DNA of 25,487 bases from Rhodocyclaceae bacterium UBA2250 (GTDB lineage: Bacteria; Pseudomonadota; Gammaproteobacteria; Burkholderiales; Rhodocyclaceae), in NCBI GenBank assembly GCA_002347285.1, contig DDXW01000032.1, positions 1 to 25,487 on the forward strand. Reading direction: 5' to 3'. Below are positions 13,197 through 20,914 of this stretch, one piece after another. The notes under the pieces are model-generated. The model saw only the letters and a program-made list of their open reading frames with translations. It ran no database searches and was not told where the DNA came from. The first letter of the stretch is position 1; every line of letters starts with the position of its first letter. A program made the translations under genes and the position numbers.

Positions 13197-13281
13197 TGGT
13201 GCCCGGAACCGGAATCGAACCGGTACGCCTTGCGGCGAGGGATTTTAAGTCCCTTGCGTCTACCAATTTCGCCATCCGGGC
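13197..13281 (-). tRNA. tRNA-Leu (anticodon UAA)
   Basis: The 85-base gene folds as a class II tRNA. The 7-pair acceptor stem GCCCGGA/TCCGGGC is perfect, and the A discriminator and CCA are encoded at 13197-13199. The anticodon arm is AGGGA-CTTAAAA-TCCCT, giving TAA at 13245-13247, which reads UUA/UUG leucine codons. The variable arm CGCCGCAAGGCG has the long form expected for leucine. The T arm CCGG-TTCGATT-CCGG is standard. Confidence 0.97.
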
Positions 13282-13299
13282 CGGGGTGGAGATTGCGGC

Positions 13300-13319
13300 A
13301 TTCTAGTGGCTATGCCACT
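13300..13319 (-). promoter_or_regulatory. -10-like TAGAAT and small hairpin before tRNA-Leu
   Basis: TAGAAT (13305 to 13300 on the minus strand) matches the -10 consensus at 5 of 6 positions and ends 18 bases before the tRNA. It overlaps the stop codon of the alpha/beta hydrolase. Next to it is a perfect hairpin AGTGGC-ATA-GCCACT (13319 to 13305) without a T-run. The tRNA could have its own promoter here or be read through from the upstream genes. Confidence 0.35.
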
Positions 13320-13947
13320 GGCGCTGGATGATGTCGCGGATGATGTGCAGCCGGCGGTGAAAGAAATGGTCGGCGCCCGGGATTACGGTCACCGGCAGGT
13401 CCAACGGCTCGGCCCAGGCCAGCACGTTGGCGAGCGGCACAGTCTCGTCCTGCGCGCCGTGGATCACGATGGTGTCGGCGGGCACGGCGGCGGTCTCGTA
13501 CTGGCGCAGGCCCTCGATGAAGCCGGAGGCGGTACCGACCAGCACCAGCCGCCGCGCCGGGTCGCTCAGTTCGACGAGGCGCAGCGCCAGCCGCGTGACG
13601 ACGTAGGCGCCGAAGGAAAAGCCGGCGAGATAGACGGGCAGGCTGGCGCCGAAGCGGCCGCGCGCGTAGGCATGCACCGCGAGCAGGTCCTCGGTCTCGG
13701 CGATGCCATGGTCGTGCTCGCCCTCGCTGCCGCCGACGCCGCGGAAACTCGGCCGCAACGTCGCGCAGCCGAGTTCGCGGAAGGCCTTGGCGAGCGTCGT
13801 CACCACCTTGTTGTCGGCGGTGCCGCCGAACAGCGGATGCGGATGGGCGATCAGCGCGATGCCGGTCGGCTCGGCGGCATGGGGCTCGACGAATACCTCG
13901 ATGCGGCCGTCCGGCCCGTCGAGGAATACATGCTCGTGGCGGCTCAT
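13303..13947 (-). CDS. Alpha/beta hydrolase
   Basis: The 214-residue cytoplasmic protein has the oxyanion region ALIAHPHPLFGGT and RPSFRGVGGSEG. The nucleophile elbow AGFSFGAYV has Ser111, the acid is in IVIHGAQDETVPL, and the catalytic His is in PGADHFFHRRL. It resembles small dienelactone-hydrolase-like or serine-peptidase-like hydrolases annotated simply as alpha/beta hydrolase. No substrate can be named. Its start overlaps the ferredoxin stop by 4 bases, so the two are translated together. Confidence 0.88.
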   Translation of the reverse strand: MSRHEHVFLDGPDGRIEVFVEPHAAEPTGIALIAHPHPLFGGTADNKVVTTLAKAFRELGCATLRPSFRGVGGSEGEHDHGIAETEDLLAVHAYARGRFGASLPVYLAGFSFGAYVVTRLALRLVELSDPARRLVLVGTASGFIEGLRQYETAAVPADTIVIHGAQDETVPLANVLAWAEPLDLPVTVIPGADHFFHRRLHIIRDIIQRQWHSH

Positions 13948-14255
13948 TTGATCAGCAAGCGCTCGACGATCCTGCCCTGCGCGAGGTGGGAATCGACGAT
14001 CTCATCGATATCCTCCTGGTCGACGTAGGTGTACCAGACCGCCTCGGGGTAGACGACGATCACGGGGCCCTTGTCGCAGCGGTCAAGACAGCCGGCGCTG
14101 TTGATGCGTACCTTGCCGGGAATCCTGTCGCCCATGGCCTTGACGCGCGCCTTGCAGTAGTCGCGCATCGCCTGGGCATTGTGGTTGTTGCAGCACATCT
14201 CGCCCGCTTCGCGCTGGTTGGTGCAGAAGAATACGTGGTATTTGTAGCGGCTCAT
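13944..14255 (-). CDS. Thioredoxin-like [2Fe-2S] ferredoxin
   Basis: The 103-residue protein has the cysteine pattern of thioredoxin-like 2Fe-2S ferredoxins: Cys11, Cys21 and Cys22 in HVFFCTNQREAGEMCC, and Cys56 and Cys60 in INSAGCLDRCDKGP. The VIVVYPEAVWYTYV strand follows. It is an electron-transfer protein related to the NuoE C-terminal domain. A GAGGAGAGG Shine-Dalgarno precedes ATG 14255. The redox partner is unknown, and the only tight neighbour is the alpha/beta hydrolase. Confidence 0.93.
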   Translation of the reverse strand: MSRYKYHVFFCTNQREAGEMCCNNHNAQAMRDYCKARVKAMGDRIPGKVRINSAGCLDRCDKGPVIVVYPEAVWYTYVDQEDIDEIVDSHLAQGRIVERLLIK

Positions 14256-14301
14256 CCTCTCCTCGCTTGCCTTCCTGACTTCGTTCCCAATTTAGCAAAA
14301 C

Positions 14302-15609
14302 GTGACGCATCCCTCCATCCCTCCAGCCACCCCGCTCGATCCCGCGCGCGAACGCGTGTTGCTGTTCACGCTCGCCGGCATCCAGTTCGCGCACATCCTC
14401 GACTTCATGATCATGATGCCGCTCGGGCCGATCCTGATGGCTGCGTTCGCGATCGACGCCCACCAGTTCGGCCTGCTGGTCTCGGCCTACACCTTCACCG
14501 CAGCGGTTTCGGGCCTGCTGGCGGCGACCTTCGTCGACCGCTTCGAACGCAAGCGTCTGCTGCTCACCGCCTTCGCGCTCTTCGCCCTGGCGACGCTGGC
14601 CTGCGGCCTGGCGCCCGGCTACCTGAGCCTGCTGATCGCCCGCAGCGTCGCCGGCGCCTTCGGCGGCGTGCTCGGCTCGATGGTCCATACCATGGTCGGC
14701 GACCTCGTGCCCTTCGAGCGCCGCGGCCGGGCGAGCGGCACGATCATGGCCGCCTTCTCGGTATCCACCGTGGCCGGCGTGCCGCTGTCGCTGTTTCTCG
14801 CCAACCATTTCGGCTGGCGCTTCCCGTTTTTCTTCATCGCGGCGCTCACCGTCGCACTGCTGCTGCTCGGGCTGAAGCAGCTGCCAAAAATGCGCGGCCA
14901 TCTCGCCGGTGCGGTGGTCAGCGAGGCGGAACGCGCTCATCCACTCGCGGCCATCGCGGCGGTATGCGGCGATGCCAACCATCTGCGCGCCTATGCGTTC
15001 ATGGCCATGGCGATCTTCTCCGGCTTCACGGTGATTCCCTACATCACGATCTACGCGACGGCGAACGTCGGCATCGCGCAGACCGACATTCCCTACCTCT
15101 ATCTCGCCGGCGGCTGCGCGACCTTGTTCACCGCACGCTGGATCGGCCGCCGCACCGATGCCTGGGGCAAGGTGCGCACCTACCGCATCGTCGCGCTCTG
15201 CTCGCTGCTGCCGCTGTTCGTGCAGACCCACCTGCCGCAGGTGCCGCTATGGATGATGCTGTGCCTGTCGACGCTGTTTTTCATCCTGGTGCCGGGTCGC
15301 ATGGTGCCGGTGATGGCAGTCCTGACCTCGGCGGTGCAGCCGCGGCTGCGCGGCACCTTCATGGCCATCAACGCCTCGGTGCAGAACCTCTGCTCGGGGC
15401 TGGCCGCCTGGCTGGGCGGCGTGATGATCGCGGTCGAGAACGGCAAGGTCGTCGGCTACGGCAACGTCGGCCTGCTGGCGATGGGCATGACGCTCGCCGC
15501 GATGGCCGTCGCCGGGACGATCCGGCTGCATGCCGCCGCCCCGGGCGAACGCGGCGGGCCGGCTGACGCCGCCCCGCCAGCGCCGAGTTTCAAGGGGCGG
15601 GATATTTGA
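14302..15609 (+). CDS. Major facilitator superfamily transporter
   Basis: The 435-residue protein has about 12 membrane segments starting with LLFTLAGIQFAHILDFMIMMPLGP. It has the MFS loop 2-3 motif, weakly kept as FVDRFERKRLLL. A second half begins near YAFMAMAIFSGFTVIPYI. It looks like a DHA1-type drug or metabolite exporter, but the substrate is not visible. The start is GTG 14302, without a clear Shine-Dalgarno. The next in-frame ATG would delete the first helix. Its last 20 bases overlap the convergent MazG-like gene, and its C-terminal codons run through copy A of the dispersed repeat. Confidence 0.88.
   Translation: MTHPSIPPATPLDPARERVLLFTLAGIQFAHILDFMIMMPLGPILMAAFAIDAHQFGLLVSAYTFTAAVSGLLAATFVDRFERKRLLLTAFALFALATLACGLAPGYLSLLIARSVAGAFGGVLGSMVHTMVGDLVPFERRGRASGTIMAAFSVSTVAGVPLSLFLANHFGWRFPFFFIAALTVALLLLGLKQLPKMRGHLAGAVVSEAERAHPLAAIAAVCGDANHLRAYAFMAMAIFSGFTVIPYITIYATANVGIAQTDIPYLYLAGGCATLFTARWIGRRTDAWGKVRTYRIVALCSLLPLFVQTHLPQVPLWMMLCLSTLFFILVPGRMVPVMAVLTSAVQPRLRGTFMAINASVQNLCSGLAAWLGGVMIAVENGKVVGYGNVGLLAMGMTLAAMAVAGTIRLHAAAPGERGGPADAAPPAPSFKGRDI
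15563..15591 (-). repeat. Dispersed GC-rich repeat, copy A
   Basis: The 29-base minus-strand sequence begins GAAACTCGGCGCTGG and ends GGCGTCAG. It matches copy B at 28 of 29 positions. It starts at the stop codon of the MazG-like gene and lies inside the MFS coding end (residues APPAPSF), so it spans the convergent gene ends. The single difference (T for C) still allows a G-U pair in the predicted stem. Confidence 0.75.
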
Positions 15610-15910
15610 CGGCGTTCTTGGCGATCTTGTCGCGTGCGGCGGCGATCAGGTCGATGTCGAGCGCGTCGGCCAGCTCGACCAGGTAGATCAGCGTGTCGGC
15701 GACCTCGTCGCGGATCGCCGCGCGCTTGTCCGGCGGCGGGTTCAGGCTTTCTTCCGGCGTCGCCCACTGGAAGTGCTCGACCAGTTCGGCCGCCTCGACG
15801 ATCATCGCCATCGCGAGATTCTTGGGCGTGTGGAACTGCCGCCAGTCGCGCGCGACGGCGAAATCGCGCAGGGCGTCGCGCAGGGAAGCAAGGTCGGTGA
15901 TCGTGCTCAA
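15590..15910 (-). CDS. MazG-like nucleotide pyrophosphohydrolase
   Basis: The start is TTG 15910, chosen because AAGGAG lies 6 bases upstream and the start overlaps the VanZ stop as TTGA (15907-15910). The product is 106 residues. Motifs EAAELVEHFQW (ExxE) and DEVADTLIYLVELADAL (ExxD), with the opening WRQFHTPKNLAMA, match the small MazG/dCTPase-like family. These hydrolyse non-canonical or excess nucleoside triphosphates using Mg2+. It is the last gene of the ubiUVT transcription unit, a link that is probably only positional. Confidence 0.9.
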   Translation of the reverse strand: MSTITDLASLRDALRDFAVARDWRQFHTPKNLAMAMIVEAAELVEHFQWATPEESLNPPPDKRAAIRDEVADTLIYLVELADALDIDLIAAARDKIAKNAVKYPAP

Positions 15911-16959
15911 TGTCGGCTCCTTGAAAGCATCAGCCAGGGCAGGGCGAGGTACGGCCACAGTGCCGTAGCCAGCCGTGTCAGGCCGTTGAAATTGAGGAAG
16001 TGGCCCTGCTGCCAGACGCGCAGGGTGTCTTCGAGATAGGGATTGTCCGGCATCAGGTTGGCGAGCACCGTGGCGAGCATCATGGCCAGGGCGGCCAGCG
16101 CCTGGCGGGCGGCGGCACCGAGCTGCAGCGCACCGCTCCACAGCAGCAGGCCGAGCGCGAGACCGGCGAACGAGCCCGGCGACGCCCAGGCGAAACCGTG
16201 CGCGCCCTGCATCAGCACCAGCACCGCGGCGCTCTTGACCAGCACGGCGAGACCGACGAGTGCCAGCGGCCACAGCAAGGGATGGCTGATGGCGAGACGG
16301 CTCCCGATCAGCGCGATCGCCAGCGTCTGCCCGGCCACGGTGGCCGTCTCGAACAGGATGAAGTTTTCGGCGCTGAAGGGCAGGGCGGCGGCCAGGCCGA
16401 TCAGGCCGCGCAGGTTGCCATTGCCGAACAGGAAGGTTTCCGGATTGAGTTGGGTCAGCAGCCACAGCGCCACGAGCAGCAGGCCGATGTCGCCGGTCGG
16501 CCCGCGCAGGAAGCGCCGCTGACGCCAGCGGTGCAGCCGCCCGCCGTCGAAGAGGTGGCGCCCCCAGCGCAGGCAGGCCGCCGCGCCGAGCGCCGCGCCG
16601 AGCGCATTGCAGCCCAGATCGAGGTTGGAGGGAACGCGGCTCGGCAGGTAGTTCTGCGCCGTCTCGATGCCGAGCGACAGCGCAGCCCCGATGCCGACCG
16701 CTGCGGCGAATGCCGACCATCCCGGCAGCCGCGCCGTCAGCGCAGCCGCCCAGAGGAAGCCCAGCGGCACATAGGCCAGCACGTTCGCGGCGAGGTCGAA
16801 GCCGGTGACATAGCGCGGCCAGCCGGCGGCGAGGAAAGCGAACGGATCGCCGCCCTTGTCGTGCCAGCCGGCGAGGGGGTAGAGGCTGCCGTAGATCGCC
16901 AGCAACGTCCAGCCGCCGGCCAGCAGGAGCGGCAGCGTCGCGGCGGGACGCGCCCTCAC
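15907..16959 (-). CDS. VanZ-like family membrane protein
   Basis: The 350-residue protein has about ten hydrophobic segments. The N-terminal 130 residues contain the VanZ-like domain: YGSLYPLAGW, FDLAANVLAYVPLGFLWAA and the SLGIETAQNYLPSRVPSNLDLGCNALGAALGA block. The C-terminal half is a further membrane region without known motifs, so it is longer than simple VanZ proteins (about 130-200 residues). The family role is unclear apart from teicoplanin resistance in enterococci. The start is GTG 16959, 13 bases after the ubiT stop. Confidence 0.85.
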   Translation of the reverse strand: MRARPAATLPLLLAGGWTLLAIYGSLYPLAGWHDKGGDPFAFLAAGWPRYVTGFDLAANVLAYVPLGFLWAAALTARLPGWSAFAAAVGIGAALSLGIETAQNYLPSRVPSNLDLGCNALGAALGAAACLRWGRHLFDGGRLHRWRQRRFLRGPTGDIGLLLVALWLLTQLNPETFLFGNGNLRGLIGLAAALPFSAENFILFETATVAGQTLAIALIGSRLAISHPLLWPLALVGLAVLVKSAAVLVLMQGAHGFAWASPGSFAGLALGLLLWSGALQLGAAARQALAALAMMLATVLANLMPDNPYLEDTLRVWQQGHFLNFNGLTRLATALWPYLALPWLMLSRSRH

Positions 16960-16972
16960 GGGGCTCGCGGCT

Positions 16973-17464
16973 TCAGGCGCCGTGCGGGGCCGCCAGCCGC
17001 GCCCGCAGGCGGTGCAGCAGCTCGGCGGGCGCGAGGCGGGCCGGGTCGAAACGCGGCAGGTCGACGCCGTCGAGCGTGTTCTTCACCAGCAGGCCGAGGT
17101 CGGTGTCGCCTTCCATCAGCAGGCGGCGGTTGAAGAACAGCGTGTCGGGGTCCTCCTCGCGCGCCAGCAGGGCGATGAAGTCGCGCGCCCGCGCCGAGAT
17201 CGCGAGGTCGGGCGGTGCGGCGTCGAAGAGGGGATGGAAGCGGCGGCCGTTGTAGCCGAAGCGCAGCGTCATGCCGGCATCCTTGACGCGGATGACGAAA
17301 CGCTTGCCGGTCAGCATCTCGAGCGGCTCGCGCGGGATCAGGCGGCCGAGCGCGAGGTTGAGGCCGGTGACCAGTGCCAGCGTCGGCGGCAGCTGCGGCA
17401 GCTTGTTGCCGAGGCGCGCGAGCGGCGCGGGCAGCGTGAAGTCGGGCAGTTTGAGATGCGTCAT
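16973..17464 (-). CDS. ubiT: Ubiquinone biosynthesis accessory factor UbiT (SCP2 domain)
   Basis: The product is 163 residues from ATG 17464. The start overlaps the ubiV stop (ATGA at 17461-17464), so I preferred it to an in-frame ATG 12 bases upstream. An SCP2-like lipid-binding domain (about 40-140) is recognisable in LEMLTGKRFVIRVKDAGMTLRFGY and PDLAISARARDFIALL, followed by LFFNRRLLMEGDTDLGLLVKN. UbiT binds lipids and is needed for oxygen-independent ubiquinone synthesis with UbiU and UbiV, which are directly upstream. Confidence 0.92.
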   Translation of the reverse strand: MTHLKLPDFTLPAPLARLGNKLPQLPPTLALVTGLNLALGRLIPREPLEMLTGKRFVIRVKDAGMTLRFGYNGRRFHPLFDAAPPDLAISARARDFIALLAREEDPDTLFFNRRLLMEGDTDLGLLVKNTLDGVDLPRFDPARLAPAELLHRLRARLAAPHGA

Positions 17465-18339
17465 GGATTCACCCATTCGAGTCCGGGGCGTTCGTGCCAG
17501 AAGCCGTTGCAGTAATCGCCGGCCGGCATGCTCGCCGGCTGGCCGTCGAGCAGCGCACGGTAGGCGCCGACGAGTTCGATCATACCCTCCGATTGCGGCG
17601 AGAGGCGGATCAGCCCGGCGCCGGCGCCGGCCAGCTCGGGCAGCTCGCGCTCGAGATGATAGAGCTTCGCCGACTGCGTCTGGATGCCGTTGATGGTCAG
17701 GAAGGCCTCGCCCTCGCGCGTCTTGAGCGCCATGCCGTCGGGGAACTCGATGCAGCGGAATTCGCAGTTGTCCTTCTGCAGCCGGTAGCGGCGCGCCGTG
17801 AAGCAGCGCGCCGAATAGGCGAGCGGCAGGCGGCCATGGACGAAGACTTCGGTTTCGACGCCGGCCGGAATCTCCTTGCGGATGCCGGCCAGCGCGACGC
17901 GGCCGAGCTCGGGCGGCATCACCCAGCGCGTCGCGCCGCAGTCGGCCATCAGCCGCAGGGTATGGCCGTTGAAGAGGTTGAGCGTCGGACCGGCGACGAA
18001 CTTCTGGCCGCGCGCCGCGAGCTGGCGCACCGCGCCCATCTCGTTGGCCTCGACGGTCAGGCGCATATCGTCGCGCGCGGCGTCCATCAGGCGGCGCACC
18101 GCCTTGAGGTCGGATTCCGATTCGATCAGCGGCAGCGTCGAGAACGCGACCTCCTTGCCGGCGTCGGCGAGCACGGCGGCGACCTCGAGCCAGTCGTCGA
18201 GCCGCATCTCGTGGCGGCGCGAACAGACCGCCTCGCCGAGATAAATGACATCGACGGGCTGTTCCGCCATCGCGGCGTAGAAATCCATCGTCCGCTGTCG
18301 CGGCCAGTAGTAGAGCAGGGGGCCGAGGGCAAGCTTCAT
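17461..18339 (-). CDS. ubiV: Ubiquinone biosynthesis protein UbiV
   Basis: The 292-residue peptidase U32-family protein starts MKLALGPLLYYWPRQRTMDF at ATG 18339, 2 bases after the ubiU stop and with GGAAG upstream. Cysteines at 39 (LGEAVCSRRHEMR), 179, 192 and 196 (SARCFTARRYRLQKDNCEFRC) closely match the [4Fe-4S] ligands of E. coli UbiV. UbiU and UbiV form a complex that hydroxylates the ubiquinone ring without oxygen, with prephenate as the hydroxyl donor. The open frame continues upstream through ubiU in another frame, so the internal ATG is the real start. Confidence 0.94.
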   Translation of the reverse strand: MKLALGPLLYYWPRQRTMDFYAAMAEQPVDVIYLGEAVCSRRHEMRLDDWLEVAAVLADAGKEVAFSTLPLIESESDLKAVRRLMDAARDDMRLTVEANEMGAVRQLAARGQKFVAGPTLNLFNGHTLRLMADCGATRWVMPPELGRVALAGIRKEIPAGVETEVFVHGRLPLAYSARCFTARRYRLQKDNCEFRCIEFPDGMALKTREGEAFLTINGIQTQSAKLYHLERELPELAGAGAGLIRLSPQSEGMIELVGAYRALLDGQPASMPAGDYCNGFWHERPGLEWVNP

Positions 18340-18341
18340 GT

Positions 18342-19349
18342 TCACTTCCACGGCCTGTTGTACGCGCCCAAAGTGGCCGACTGGCCCTCGGAAACCTTGT
18401 TGAGCTCGGCCATCCAGGCCGGCGCGACGGCGAAGCGGGCGGGATCGCGCAGGCAACTGTCGATCGCCTGGCGCCAGACCTTCGTCACCTGCGTGACGTA
18501 GGCTGGGCTGCGCTGGCGGCCCTCGATCTTGATCGCCTTGATGCCCATGCGCAGCAACTCGGGCAGCAGCTCGAGCGTGTTGAGGCTGGTCGGCTCCTCG
18601 ATCGCGTAGTAGGTCTCGTCGTCGACCTCGAAACGCCCCTTGCAGAGCGTCGGGTAGCCGGCGCGCTCGCCGGCGCCGAACTTGTCGATCAGGATGCCGT
18701 TGAGGCGCGTCTCCATGCCGGTCGACGTCTCCTCGTAGCGCACCGCCTTGCCCGGCGAGCAGGCGCCCTGGCAGTTCGGCGAGGTGCCGGTGGCGTAGGC
18801 GGAGAGGGCACAACGTCCTTCGACCATCACGCACAGGCCGCCGAAGCCGAACACCTCGATCTCGACCGGCGTGTTCTTCACCACGTGCTCGACCTGGGCC
18901 AGCGAGAGCACGCGCGGCAGCACGGCGCGCTGGATGTTGAATCTTTCCCGATAGAAGTTGATCGCCTCGTAATTGGTCGCCGAGCCCTGCACGGAGAGGT
19001 GGAGGCGCAGCTGCGGGTGGTTGCGGTGCGCGTATTCCATCAGGCCCGGATCGGCGAGGATGATCGCGTCGACGCCGAAGGCGGCGGCCTTGTCCACGGC
19101 CGCGGTCCAGTGCGGCCAGTTGTCGCTCTGCGGATAGGTGTTGAGGGCGATGAACACCTTCACGCCGCGCCGGTGGGCGTAGTCGATGCCCTGCTTGAGG
19201 CTGGCTTCGTCGAAGTTGAGGCCGGTGAAGTTGCGCGCGTTGGTCGCGTCGCGGAAGCCGGTATAGACGCAGTCGGCGCCGTTGTCGACGGCGGCCTTCA
19301 GCGCCGGCAGGCCGCCGGCGGGACAAACGAGCTCGAACGTGGAAGACAT
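18342..19349 (-). CDS. ubiU: Ubiquinone biosynthesis protein UbiU
   Basis: The 335-residue U32-family protein begins FELVCPAGGLPALKAAVDNGAD. Cys173, Cys180, Cys197 and Cys236 (in FGGLCVMVEGRCAL, CQGACSPGK and YPTLCKGRF) correspond to the four iron-sulfur ligands of E. coli UbiU, all shifted by four. It works with UbiV in anaerobic ring hydroxylation. It is the first gene of ubiUVT. The ATG has no strong Shine-Dalgarno. An FNR-type promoter lies upstream. Confidence 0.95.
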   Translation of the reverse strand: MSSTFELVCPAGGLPALKAAVDNGADCVYTGFRDATNARNFTGLNFDEASLKQGIDYAHRRGVKVFIALNTYPQSDNWPHWTAAVDKAAAFGVDAIILADPGLMEYAHRNHPQLRLHLSVQGSATNYEAINFYRERFNIQRAVLPRVLSLAQVEHVVKNTPVEIEVFGFGGLCVMVEGRCALSAYATGTSPNCQGACSPGKAVRYEETSTGMETRLNGILIDKFGAGERAGYPTLCKGRFEVDDETYYAIEEPTSLNTLELLPELLRMGIKAIKIEGRQRSPAYVTQVTKVWRQAIDSCLRDPARFAVAPAWMAELNKVSEGQSATLGAYNRPWK

Positions 19350-19368
19350 GGCAATGCGGAAAACGGGG

Positions 19369-19417
19369 TCGGGCGAATATAAGTGCTTGGCGAATAACGG
19401 GGTTTGACCTGGGTCAA
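19369..19417 (-). promoter_or_regulatory. FNR/ANR-type activated promoter of ubiUVT
   Basis: TTGAC-CTGG-GTCAA at 19404-19417 is a perfect inverted repeat and matches the FNR-family consensus TTGAT-N4-ATCAA at 8 of 10 positions. On the minus strand a -10 box TATATT (19381 to 19376, 5 of 6) predicts a start at 19369. The centre of the palindrome (19410.5) is then at exactly -41.5, the class II activator position. The leader to the ubiU ATG would be 20 bases. The site and spacing are seen directly; regulator identity and use are inferred. Confidence 0.75.
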
Positions 19418-19425
19418 CGGCGCGC

Positions 19426-19454
19426 GAAACTCGGCGCCGGCGGGGCGGCGTCAG
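19426..19454 (+). repeat. Dispersed GC-rich repeat, copy B
   Basis: The plus-strand copy begins GAAACTCGGCGCCGG and ends GGCGTCAG. It overlaps the stop codon of the diguanylate cyclase and lies 8 bases from the FNR-type site. The arms GGCGCCG and CGGCGTC can pair around a GCGGGG loop. Its first 25 bases are identical to copy C. Confidence 0.8.
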
Positions 19455-20902
19455 GCCGGCTGCGCCTCGACGCGGTTGCGGCCCGCATGCTTGGCGCGAT
19501 AGAGCGCGGCGTCGGCGCGGCTGACTGTCAGGTCCGGCGTTTCGGTTCCGTCGAACTGGGTGACGCCGATGCTGATGGTGACGGCGACTTCCTGATTGCC
19601 CAGCGTCAGCGGCCGTGCGGCAATCGCCCGGCGCAGGTTTTCGGCGATATGTTCCGCCTCGCCGAGGTCACAGCCGCGCAGCACCAGCAGGAACTCCTCG
19701 CCGCCCCAGCGCACCGCCAGATCGGAACTGCGCAAAGCTTGTCGCAAACGGTCGGCCACCTCGACCAGCACCTGGTCGCCGGCCAGATGGCCATGGCGGT
19801 CGTTGATCGCCTTGAAGTGGTCGATGTCGGCCAGCAGGACGCTGAGCGGACGCCGCTCGCGCCGGTATTCGGCGAGCAGGCGTTCGATCAGGATGGTGAA
19901 GGCATGGCGGTTGAGCAGGCCGGTCAGCTTGTCGGTGACCGCCATCTCCTCGATGCGTCCCTGGTAGCGCCGCAGCGCGAGGTGGGTCAGCAGGACGACG
20001 AGCAAGGTGACGGCGGCACTGATGACGAGATTGAGATAGAGCGTCTGGCGAATGCCGGTCAGTGCCTTCGACTCGTTCTGCTCGACGAAGAGGAGCCATT
20101 TGAGCTCGGGCAGATAGTTGACGTGCAGGATGTGGTCGTCGCCATCCAGCTCGTACCGATAGGAGCCATGCTGCTCGCGCAGGATGTGGTCGAGCTGCGC
20201 GCCGAGGCCGGGCACCGCGCGCAGATCCGGGTTGTCGCCGCTGCGCCCCCCCAGCACCACCCGGCCCCGCCGATCGACGAAATAGACGGTGCGATCGAAA
20301 CGCTGCTGGTACTCGGCGACCAGGCGGCGCACCGCGTCCACCGTCAGGCCGATGCCGGTGGCGCCGAGATAGCGGCCTTCGTAATCGAAGACGCGGTAAT
20401 TGATGAAGATCGTCAGGACGTCGCGGTTCGCCAGGTCGGGATCGACGTTGATCTCGTAGTCCTCGCTCATGCCGCGGACGCGGTAATACCAGGCATCGCG
20501 CGGCTCGAACGACGAGACGCGCTTGAGGACGCCTTCGCCGGTGTAGTAGTTCCGCGTCTGCTCCGACACGAAGAAACTGCTGAAGGCGCCGTTGCGGATC
20601 TTCACCTCCCGCAGAAAGCGCGCCATCGCCTCGGCATCCTTTTCGCCGGCCAGCACCCAGTCGCGCAGAAAGGTGTCGTGGGCCATGGTCGCGGAAATCA
20701 GGATCGGCCGCACCAGATCCTTCTGGATCTCGGAATAGATGTTCTTCGAGGTGAGCGGCAGATCCTGGCCGATGATGGCGTCGCTGATCGCCTGGCGCGA
20801 GACCAGGAAGCTGGTGAGCGAAACCGCCACGAAGCCCGCCGCCAGCAACAGGGAGAGGAACAGAACCAGGCGGCGGCTCTCGAAGACTTGCGGACGGTTC
20901 AT
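19451..20902 (-). CDS. Membrane diguanylate cyclase with periplasmic sensor domain
   Basis: The 483-residue protein has a first membrane helix (LVLFLSLLLAAGFVAVSLTSFLV, about 12-34). A periplasmic dCACHE-like sensor of about 250 residues follows (DAWYYRVRGMSEDYEIN, YRVFDYEGRYLGATGIGLTVD). A second helix (about 285-308) and a GGDEF domain (about 318-480) complete it. The active site is RWGGEEFLLVLRG, a GGEEF form expected to be active. The inhibitory RxxD site (RSSD) lies five residues before it. It should make cyclic di-GMP in response to a small extracellular ligand, which cannot be named. It is the last gene of the argS operon, 12 bases after the SDR stop. Confidence 0.92.
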   Translation of the reverse strand: MNRPQVFESRRLVLFLSLLLAAGFVAVSLTSFLVSRQAISDAIIGQDLPLTSKNIYSEIQKDLVRPILISATMAHDTFLRDWVLAGEKDAEAMARFLREVKIRNGAFSSFFVSEQTRNYYTGEGVLKRVSSFEPRDAWYYRVRGMSEDYEINVDPDLANRDVLTIFINYRVFDYEGRYLGATGIGLTVDAVRRLVAEYQQRFDRTVYFVDRRGRVVLGGRSGDNPDLRAVPGLGAQLDHILREQHGSYRYELDGDDHILHVNYLPELKWLLFVEQNESKALTGIRQTLYLNLVISAAVTLLVVLLTHLALRRYQGRIEEMAVTDKLTGLLNRHAFTILIERLLAEYRRERRPLSVLLADIDHFKAINDRHGHLAGDQVLVEVADRLRQALRSSDLAVRWGGEEFLLVLRGCDLGEAEHIAENLRRAIAARPLTLGNQEVAVTISIGVTQFDGTETPDLTVSRADAALYRAKHAGRNRVEAQPA

Positions 20903-20914
20903 GACGATCTGTTC

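Noticed and set aside
13735..13760. Possible further copy of the dispersed repeat (GGAAACTCGG within the alpha/beta hydrolase)
   Set aside because: Only about 10 bases match and the GC-rich arms are absent. It is ordinary coding sequence.
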